In this document: positions 1-6,034 of the stretch, one piece after another | Numbering within the stretch: position 1 is the first letter of the stretch | Layout of the letters: the number at the start of each line of letters is the position of its first letter | From: Candidatus Binatus sp. | Lineage (GTDB): Bacteria > Desulfobacterota > Binatia > Binatales > Binataceae | NCBI RefSeq assembly: GCF_036567905.1 | Contig: NZ_DATCTO010000050.1 | Span: 1 to 36,677, forward strand | Length of the DNA stretch: 36,677 bases | Reading direction: 5' to 3' | Made by a program: the position numbers and the translations under genes | Notes under the pieces: model-generated | Database searches by the model: none | Seen by the model: the letters and a program-made list of their open reading frames with translations, nothing else | Told to the model about the DNA's origin: nothing

Positions 1-260
1 CGCGTCCACACCAGCCCGAAGAACAGGCAGGTCACGCCCAGCATCAGCCAGTCCAGGCCTGACCCCGGCGAATGCTCTCCCCGCACCTGCTGTTCGCGCG
101 CAAGGTACGCCAGCAGCATGAAGATCGCGACCGCGCCGCCGAGTTTCACGACTCGCAGCGATTCCTCGTCATCCTCGGTCCAGATGAACTCCGCAGTGGC
201 GCGGCCGAGGCCGGGATACGTCAGCGCGGATCGGCCGTCGTTTTTAATTTGCTCCGCCAA
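1..260 (-). CDS. Small membrane protein, 3' end cut by window edge
   Basis: Reading the minus strand from a TTG codon at 260 gives at least 86 uninterrupted codons to the window edge. The TTG directly follows an in-frame TGA and has a good ribosome binding site (GGGGGAG, 5 nt upstream), so I take it as the start. The product begins MAEQIKNDGRSALTYPG, then has an acidic stretch (TEDDEES) and two hydrophobic segments at about residues 42-53 and 71-86, the second running off the window. It lies 64 bp downstream of the aminotransferase gene on the same strand and may be the last gene of that operon. I do not recognise the family. Codon pattern and hydrophobic segments support a real gene; function unknown. 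Confidence 0.6.
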   Translation of the reverse strand, partial: MAEQIKNDGRSALTYPGLGRATAEFIWTEDDEESLRVVKLGGAVAIFMLLAYLAREQQVRGEHSPGSGLDWLMLGVTCLFFGLVWT

Positions 261-324
261 TCAGGCTCCCCCAACATTTTTTCCGCGCCGTCCAACTCCT
301 CTCATGATTACCAACAGCCTGACC

Positions 325-1524
325 TCAGCGCCGGATTGCATCAAGCGCCTTTTCCATCGCGCTCAACGCAAAATCGACCTCGTCCGGCATGATCGTAAGC
401 ACCGGCGCAAGCCGGACTACGTTGTCCGCATTGAGCGTCCAGTTCAGAACCACCCCGCGCGCTAAAGTCGCCGCCACAAAGCGCCGCGCCAGCGCCGCAT
501 CGCGAAACTCGATACCCACCAGCATCCCGAGTCCGCGCACTGCCGCGATTTCCGGCGCGCGCATCGCCAACAGCCGCCGCACGATCTCCTTGCCAATCGT
601 CGCGGCGCGCTCGTATAGACGCTCGCGCACGATCACGTTCAGGGCAGCCAGTCCGGCTGCGCACGAAAGCGGATGGCCGCCGAAGGTCGTTATATGTCCG
701 AGCGGGGGATCGTGCGAGAGCGTGCCAAGAAGCTCGTCGCGGCCGCACAATGCGCCCAGCGGCAGACCGCCGCCGAGCGCCTTGGCCATCACGACAATGT
801 CGGGCACGACGCCAAAATGCTCGAGCGCGAACAGCTTGCCGGTGCGGCCAAAGCCCGTCAGCACCTCGTCGAAGATGAGCATCGCACCCGCGCGATCGCA
901 TCGTTCACGCAGCGCGCGAATGAATCCGGCCTCCGGGATGCGCACGCCGCCCTCGGCCTGCACCGGCTCGACAACCACCGCCGCGATGGTCGAATCGATT
1001 TTCGCAAGCGCTCCCTCGTCGCCGAACGGCAGATGCCGCACCGGGCCGGGTAGCGCGCCGAACGGCTCGCGCATCGCGCGATTTCCCGCCAGCGCAAGCG
1101 CGCCCATCGTGTCACCGTGATACGCCCCGTCGAACGCCACAAATCCCGCGCGTCCGGTGAACTTGCGCGCCACCTTCAGCGCACATTCGATAGCTTCCGC
1201 TCCACTGTTGGTGAAATACACGCGCTCGAGCGGCCGCGGGAGAAGCTCGGTGAGCCTTCGCGCCAGCATCACCTGGCTCTCGATCACGTACTCGCCGTAC
1301 ACCATGACGTGCAGATGGCGTCGCGCCTGCTCCCCGATCGCGGCGAGCACCTCGGGATGTCCGTGGCCGAGGGCACAGACGCCTATCCCCGCGATGAAAT
1401 CGAGATAGCGCCGTCCGTCCGACGCGACCAGCCACGAACCCTCGGCGCGCGAGATCTCCAGCCCGATCGGTGCGTCGGAAGTCTGCGCCAGATTTTGGCG
1501 GAAGAAATCGCCGAGATCGCTCAT
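325..1524 (-). CDS. Class III (PLP-dependent) aminotransferase
   Basis: A 399-residue fold type I aminotransferase of the acetylornithine/4-aminobutyrate/omega-transaminase group, which moves an amino group between an amine or amino acid and a carbonyl compound. Visible: GVCALGHGHPEV near residue 48, FTNSGAEAIECALK at 104-117 (phosphate binding), FDGAYHGDTMG at 131-141, IFDEVLTGFGRTG at 217-229 with Asp219 for the PLP ring nitrogen, and the Schiff-base Lys248 in VVMAKALGGG. An upstream in-frame ATG at 1572 exists, but the ATG at 1524 overlaps the luxC stop in an ATGA junction and gives the usual family N-terminus (MSDLGDFFRQNLAQTSDAP). Translational coupling to the acyl-CoA reductase suggests that the carbonyl substrate may be the aldehyde made by that enzyme; that is inference. 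A role as an amino acid aminotransferase is the alternative. Confidence 0.93.
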   Translation of the reverse strand: MSDLGDFFRQNLAQTSDAPIGLEISRAEGSWLVASDGRRYLDFIAGIGVCALGHGHPEVLAAIGEQARRHLHVMVYGEYVIESQVMLARRLTELLPRPLERVYFTNSGAEAIECALKVARKFTGRAGFVAFDGAYHGDTMGALALAGNRAMREPFGALPGPVRHLPFGDEGALAKIDSTIAAVVVEPVQAEGGVRIPEAGFIRALRERCDRAGAMLIFDEVLTGFGRTGKLFALEHFGVVPDIVVMAKALGGGLPLGALCGRDELLGTLSHDPPLGHITTFGGHPLSCAAGLAALNVIVRERLYERAATIGKEIVRRLLAMRAPEIAAVRGLGMLVGIEFRDAALARRFVAATLARGVVLNWTLNADNVVRLAPVLTIMPDEVDFALSAMEKALDAIRR

Positions 1525-2831
1525 CGCGCTCCAACCATCATATCGATAAACCCGCCTCCACCGTGGCGCCAATCAAGCGGCGGCGATTGCATCTCGCCGG
1601 GTGCGCACACGTACGGTATACCGATCGCTTCGACGGTTGCGCCTATGCCGGCGGCTTCCGATTCATCGCCAGCCACCGCCATCGCTTCGATCCGTCCCGA
1701 TACACCCGCGATGCAATCGCGAAATTCCCCGAGATCGCGCACCCCGGTCACGTGCACCGTCCTGAACCCCGGCGAAACTTTGAAGGAGTCATCCCGCGCC
1801 GAACTCGGCTCGAAAACCACCGTCCATTCAAGCCGGTCTCCCTCAAACAGCTCGACCGGCTCGCCCGCAATCCGCCGCCAGCGCGCGCGCTCCCGCAATC
1901 CGCGTATTTCGGCGGCGTCGCGCAATGGGATTTTCGCCGGCGGCATCGATTTCCCCATGCGTTCGAGCGCCGCTGACATTCGAATCGCCAGGTCGCGCGC
2001 TGCGTCGCCGGGATGACTCACCACGAACACATGATGGAGCGACAGGCAGCCCAGTTGCTCGAACAATGCGACATCGCGCGCGAGCAGCTCCGCGACCCTG
2101 TCGATACGCGACGGATCGGTAGCGCCCGGCGCGACCACGGCGGCGCTGACCCGGCTGCCGAATCCGATCACATTGGGCCGGCTGTGAAGCGACTCGATCG
2201 TCAGGTCGTCGCCGTACGCCACCACTCGCTCGCAATTCGCGATCAACGCCGCGGTCAGATCCGCGCGCGCGCGGCTCCAGTGGAAGACCTCGATGCGCGC
2301 GCCGGCGTCGGGATCGATCTCGGCGAGCGTGCGCGCAAACTCCGCGAAAAATATCGGCTCGGCCGAGGCGGTTTTAACCAGCACCCCTGCGCCTGCCACC
2401 AGCGCGATCGCGATCTCATGCATCCCGGCGCCGGCAACGTTGCCCGCGGCGATGAATCCGGCCGTCTTTGGCCTGTCGATCCCGCCGCTCGCCGAGACCC
2501 GCGCGGCGATCGACTTCAACGCGTCGATGGTGAATGGTTTCAGCAGCGCGTCGATCGAGTTTTCGAGCATCGCGACGGAATACCCCGCCGAGCGCGCGAT
2601 TGCGGCGATCGCTTCGCTTCGGCGCGCGTAATCCCGATCGCGCCAGAGTTCGAACGCGCGCGCCAGTGCCCTGGCCATTCGATCCGCGCCGGGGTTGACG
2701 TTTTCTGCTCCGCGCACGCGCGCCGCTGCCGATGCTATATCCGATTCGATCAGCCGTGATGAATCGAGGCCGGCCGTGCCGGGACCTGGCGCGCCCGCCT
2801 GCGCTTGGCTCGACGCCGTACTAACGCTCAT
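1521..2831 (-). CDS. LuxC-like acyl-CoA/acyl-protein reductase
   Basis: A 436-residue protein of the LuxC family (aldehyde dehydrogenase superfamily), which reduces an acyl group, held as a thioester on a cysteine, to an aldehyde with NADPH. Visible: a nucleotide-binding stretch FIAAGNVAGAGMHE around residues 126-139, an ALDH-type core (VLVKTASAEPIFFAEFARTL), and the likely nucleophile Cys262 in FEQLGCLSLHHVFV. It is somewhat shorter than Vibrio LuxC (about 480). The gene starts in a 4-bp ATGA overlap with luxE upstream and ends in another with the aminotransferase downstream, so the three are almost certainly made together. No luxA/luxB-type luciferase is in the window, so bioluminescence is not implied. 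The acyl substrate cannot be read from sequence. Confidence 0.9.
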   Translation of the reverse strand: MSVSTASSQAQAGAPGPGTAGLDSSRLIESDIASAAARVRGAENVNPGADRMARALARAFELWRDRDYARRSEAIAAIARSAGYSVAMLENSIDALLKPFTIDALKSIAARVSASGGIDRPKTAGFIAAGNVAGAGMHEIAIALVAGAGVLVKTASAEPIFFAEFARTLAEIDPDAGARIEVFHWSRARADLTAALIANCERVVAYGDDLTIESLHSRPNVIGFGSRVSAAVVAPGATDPSRIDRVAELLARDVALFEQLGCLSLHHVFVVSHPGDAARDLAIRMSAALERMGKSMPPAKIPLRDAAEIRGLRERARWRRIAGEPVELFEGDRLEWTVVFEPSSARDDSFKVSPGFRTVHVTGVRDLGEFRDCIAGVSGRIEAMAVAGDESEAAGIGATVEAIGIPYVCAPGEMQSPPLDWRHGGGGFIDMMVGAR

Positions 2832-3982
2832 CGCGGAGCCTCCACGCGTTCGGGGGTCACCTCCGTCCTGCGCGCCGCTTCAGCCGCGGAGAATTGCCCA
2901 ATCGCCAGCGCGCAGCCACGAGCCTCTCGGCCCGTCGCTCTGCCAAGCAGGCGAACCCGGCCACGCTCGACCCAGCCGAGGTCTTCCGTCATGACCGCGG
3001 ACACCGAGCCGACGTTGGCCAGATCGAAGAACGTCAGCAGTCCGCTCTCCCCGTCCGGCATCGGCCTCAAGGTGACCGGATCCCGCGCCGTCACGCGCAG
3101 CCATGGCGGCGGAATTTTGAACCGGTCTTTCGTATTCTCCTGCGAATTTGTATTCGACACGCCGGGGCAGTTGAACGCCGTCGCGTCGTAAAGCTGCGAG
3201 CACAATTCCGTCATCCCGTATTCGTTGACAACCATCGCGGGCGCGATCGCGAGCAATTCGCCGGCCCGGCCAATCACCTCCGCGGCTTGCATCGGTACGG
3301 CCTGCCCTTTGGCCCCGCCGGTGTCCATCATTCGCGAACCCGGAGCGAGCCGAAGCTTCACGCCGCCGCTGCGAAGCTCGGAAAACAGCGCCGCGAAGGC
3401 AGCCGTGGTGCCCAGGATGCACACCGGTTCGCGCCGTGCCTCGGCGTCGGCAAGAAACCCGGTCGCCGCTTCAACATCGATACGGTCGCGCGATGCGGCC
3501 GCCAGATGCGTGCGCGTCCCGAATTCTTCGATACACCAGCCGATCATCGCCGCCAGCGACGACTCCGGCATCACGTCCGCGGTCGGATGCATCGCGAGAA
3601 TCGCCACTCGACGAGCGTCGGGGAACAGCATCGTGCGCAGATGAGAGATCGCCGAGACGCGATAAATCTCGGGCCGCGCAACGATATGGCGTCCGCGGCG
3701 TTCCCGCCCCTGCGTGGTCCCGCTGGTGAGAAAAATGGCTGCTTCTGCTGATTGCACGGACCCGTCGATCGCAAAGTCGGCGTACTTGAATGCGACATTG
3801 CTGACCGCCGGGATATCGTCCACGATCCGCACCGCGCCAGGATCGACGCCGCGCCCTTCGCAGTAGCGCCGATATGCGCCAACCGCCTCGAATTGATGGC
3901 GAAAGACGTCCAGCGCAAGCCGCTGGAACGATTCAGGCTCGGGCCTGTGGATAAACGTAAGAACCTGCTCGTAGATGGACAT
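2828..3982 (-). CDS. LuxE-like acyl-protein synthetase
   Basis: A 384-residue member of the LuxE family (ANL-like, ATP-dependent acyl activation), which adenylates a fatty or other acid and hands the acyl group to the partner reductase. Visible: the AMP-binding loop FLTSGTTQGRERRG at about residues 84-97, GGAKGQ, and the ANL-type VVNEYGMTELCSQLYD. I chose the ATG at 3982 (MSIYEQVLTFIHRPEPESF) because LuxE homologues begin this way; an in-frame ATG at 4042 would add 20 residues that look non-coding. Neither start has a strong ribosome binding site. It is the first gene of the luxE-luxC-aminotransferase operon. Alternative: a dedicated synthetase for a natural-product acid rather than a fatty acid. 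Confidence 0.88.
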   Translation of the reverse strand: MSIYEQVLTFIHRPEPESFQRLALDVFRHQFEAVGAYRRYCEGRGVDPGAVRIVDDIPAVSNVAFKYADFAIDGSVQSAEAAIFLTSGTTQGRERRGRHIVARPEIYRVSAISHLRTMLFPDARRVAILAMHPTADVMPESSLAAMIGWCIEEFGTRTHLAAASRDRIDVEAATGFLADAEARREPVCILGTTAAFAALFSELRSGGVKLRLAPGSRMMDTGGAKGQAVPMQAAEVIGRAGELLAIAPAMVVNEYGMTELCSQLYDATAFNCPGVSNTNSQENTKDRFKIPPPWLRVTARDPVTLRPMPDGESGLLTFFDLANVGSVSAVMTEDLGWVERGRVRLLGRATGREARGCALAIGQFSAAEAARRTEVTPERVEAPR

Positions 3983-4308
3983 CGGATTGGCGCCACGGGC
4001 CGACGGGGGATGATCATGGCACCGCCACGCGCGCCCATTCAATCCTGTGATCCTGCGGCGCCTTTTGAGAGCGAAAAATGACCGTATTTACGTGGCCCTC
4101 GAAATGCTCTAGACTCCGGCCTGTTGTGGGAGGCGGAGGATGCGTCGGTGGCGGAAAGAGCCGGTTAAGCGAGGCCTTCGGCAGGTTCGGAGGGCTTTAT
4201 TCAGTCAATGCCGTCCAACGTACCGCAATTTGGGATGTAACCAACTTTGCGTTTACGAGATATTATTGCTAAACAGGTTGCCTTCGAATCGGGGAGAACC
4301 ATCGCGAA

Positions 4309-4722
4309 ATGAAGAAATTCGCCGCCGGCGTGATGCTGGGCTTTGTTGCTAGCTGGGCTGTTGCTTTTGCTTCGGCCAACGTGAGCCACAATGGCAATTT
4401 CTGGGGCCGCCTCAATGGCGCAGCCAAGGACGGTTACGTCAATGGCTACTCCGATGCGATGCGGGTGAGCGTCGGCAAACTCGACGTCCTCAATTCCGCC
4501 GCCGAACTGTTTCATTGGAAGGGCGCCCGTCGCATTATCCGTCAGCTCTCGGGACAGCTCTCGATGGGCGGGGTGACCGCGAATCAGGCGGTCAAGCGGC
4601 TGGACGAGTTGTATTCCAATCCGAAGTATAGCGAGCTCGATCTCGGCGAAGCGCTGCAGACGCTTTCAATTCGCGCCAATGAAACCGCGCTGCCCAATGC
4701 GCGGGTGAAGAGCGCGAAGTAA
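4309..4722 (+). CDS. Small exported protein of unknown function
   Basis: A 137-residue protein with an N-terminal signal peptide or anchor: KK, a hydrophobic core at about residues 5-22, and a possible cleavage site after AFASA. The mature part is soluble and mostly helical, with a GYVNGYSDAMRVSVGKLDVL stretch (residues 43-62) and a C-terminal region rich in Leu/Glu/Lys. I do not recognise a family; the GYxxGY pattern recalls small periplasmic helical proteins, but I would not assign one. It is a single-gene unit: it lies between the divergent luxE operon and a strong terminator at 4744-4777. No good ribosome binding site is visible (GGGGAG lies 13 nt upstream). Confidence 0.72.
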   Translation: MKKFAAGVMLGFVASWAVAFASANVSHNGNFWGRLNGAAKDGYVNGYSDAMRVSVGKLDVLNSAAELFHWKGARRIIRQLSGQLSMGGVTANQAVKRLDELYSNPKYSELDLGEALQTLSIRANETALPNARVKSAK

Positions 4723-4743
4723 ACCCCTTCGATTTTCTCATCT

Positions 4744-4777
4744 GAGGCGGTCTCGTCAGGGACCGCCTCTTTTTTTT
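4744..4777 (+). terminator. Rho-independent terminator after the 4309-4722 gene
   Basis: Perfect 9-bp stem GAGGCGGTC / GACCGCCTC (4744-4752 and 4761-4769) with an 8-nt loop, followed by eight T residues (4770-4777). It lies 22 bp after the stop codon of the exported-protein gene and separates it from the HtrA-like gene. Confidence 0.93.
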
Positions 4778-4849
4778 CGCCACACGCTTTGAACGATCGC
4801 GCTTGAAACGGCAGGTGCGCGGTCCTAGCCTAATTCGCGGGACATCCAC

Positions 4850-5758
4850 GTGAACGCGCCCATATTCCTGCTTGAAAAAGTTCTCCGCGCCACCGTTGGC
4901 GTTCACTCGCATATCCCATCGACGCATGTCTCGACCGCGATTGGGCTGGGCACCGATCGTCGCGGCACCGGCACCGTCATTAGCCCCGACGGACTGATCC
5001 TCACGGTTCACTACCTGTTGCTCGGGGCGCAAAACGTGATCGTCACGCTGCCCGGGGGCGAGCAACTCAAGGCAAAGATCGTAGGCAAGGATTACAGCAC
5101 CGGACTCGGCCTGCTGAAGATCGATCGCGACAACATTCCCTGCGTGGAGGTCGTGTCGTCGGAAAAATGCGTCGTCGGGCAGGAGGCGTTCACCGTCGGC
5201 AGTCTCGGCGGCGAGAAGCGATGCGCTGATTGCGGCATCATCACGTATCTCGGTCCCTTTGACGCGGTCTGGGAATTCGTGCTCGACAAGTGCGTCTGCG
5301 TCACCGCCTCGTCGCTCAACATCGGGATGAGCGGCGGACCGATCTGCAATCTTCAGGCGCAAGTGGTGGCGGTTTCATACTTGAACTTCGCCGACCTGAG
5401 CCGCGCGATTCTTGGCGTGCCGGGCGAATGTTTCCTCGCCGTCCGCGATGAGTTGATCAAACATGGCCGGCGCACCACCACCGCACCGCGCGCCTGGCTC
5501 GGCGTGCTCTCATACACGCTGCGCGACCACGTTGTGATCGCGGGCGTGATGCCCGGCGGTCCGGGTCAGAAAGCCGGCCTGCAACAGGGCGACCTGGTCA
5601 TTTCGATCGATGACACCGACGTGAACGACCGGCGGGTTCTTTACGAGGCGCTCCGCAACCATCGGCCCGGCGAGAGCGTCAATCTCAAGGTCCTGCGCGA
5701 CAATCGCGTTTACCAGCTCGATATCTCCGCCATCCGTGCCGAAGATTACTTCGCCTAG
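4850..5758 (+). CDS. HtrA/DegP-like trypsin-fold PDZ protein, probably not a protease
   Basis: A 302-residue protein with an HtrA-type trypsin fold (about residues 15-205) and one C-terminal PDZ domain (about 212-295; GVMPGGPGQKAGLQQGDLVISIDDTDV). Start is GTG at 4850. In HtrA the catalytic His lies in TNNHVV, the Asp in DLAVLK and the Ser in GNSGGP. Here the matching stretches read LTVHYLLLGA, STGLGLLK and IGMSGGPICN. The Ser is kept (Ser161), the Asp position is Gly85, and the His position is Tyr55 with a His one place earlier (His54). On this reading the triad is broken. No signal peptide is visible, so it may be cytoplasmic, unlike usual DegP. Eight cysteines occur, including CADC (125-128) and CVC (148-150). 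It could act as a peptide-binding adaptor. Confidence 0.85.
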   Translation: MNAPIFLLEKVLRATVGVHSHIPSTHVSTAIGLGTDRRGTGTVISPDGLILTVHYLLLGAQNVIVTLPGGEQLKAKIVGKDYSTGLGLLKIDRDNIPCVEVVSSEKCVVGQEAFTVGSLGGEKRCADCGIITYLGPFDAVWEFVLDKCVCVTASSLNIGMSGGPICNLQAQVVAVSYLNFADLSRAILGVPGECFLAVRDELIKHGRRTTTAPRAWLGVLSYTLRDHVVIAGVMPGGPGQKAGLQQGDLVISIDDTDVNDRRVLYEALRNHRPGESVNLKVLRDNRVYQLDISAIRAEDYFA

Positions 5759-5852
5759 ATTCCCGCGCCGTCGCGCGAGATCCTTCGCTGCGCTCAAGAT
5801 TACAAAAAAATGCGAGCGGCCGCCTCTTTCCCCCTTACCGGTTCTAACAGGG

Positions 5853-5872
5853 CCCTTCGACTTCGCTCAGGG
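5853..5872. repeat. Imperfect palindrome CCCTTCGACTTCGCTCAGGG
   Basis: A 20-bp motif in the 276-bp gap between the HtrA-like gene and ppdK. Its outer 4 bp (CCCT/AGGG) are self-complementary. From memory, this or a very similar motif recurs between genes in many environmental bacterial genomes; only one copy is visible here, so the repeat status rests on recall. Confidence 0.4.
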
Positions 5873-5902
5873 TAAACTCCGCCCGCGTCTTTTCTTAACA
5901 TC

Positions 5903-6032
5903 GGGTGCAGGGGTCACCCCTGGCCGTGGCGACGGCAGCGCAGTATTAAGCCACTGGCAGAGGCCGCGCCCGCCAACGGCGGGCGGCCTTAATACTGGGT
6001 GCAGGGGTCACCCCTGCCAGGGGTCGCCCCTG
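5903..6032. repeat. Intergenic repeat element with direct and inverted repeats
   Basis: The 20-mer GGGTGCAGGGGTCACCCCTG occurs twice (5903-5922 and 5997-6016) and contains the palindrome CAGGGGTSACCCCTG. A third, variant half follows at 6018-6032 (CAGGGGTCGCCCCTG). Between them, CAGTATTAAG (5941-5950) and CTTAATACTG (5988-5997) form a 10-bp inverted repeat enclosing a GC-rich hairpin (GCCCGCC-AAC-GGCGGGC, 5968-5984). The layout resembles a small non-autonomous (REP- or MITE-like) element. It ends 3 bp before the ppdK stop codon and could also act as a transcript-end structure for ppdK, although no T-run follows on that strand. Confidence 0.6.
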
Positions 6033-6034
6033 CG

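Noticed and set aside
1521..3982. A bioluminescence (lux) operon.
   Set aside because: Only luxE- and luxC-type genes are present; there is no luxA, luxB or luxD in the window.
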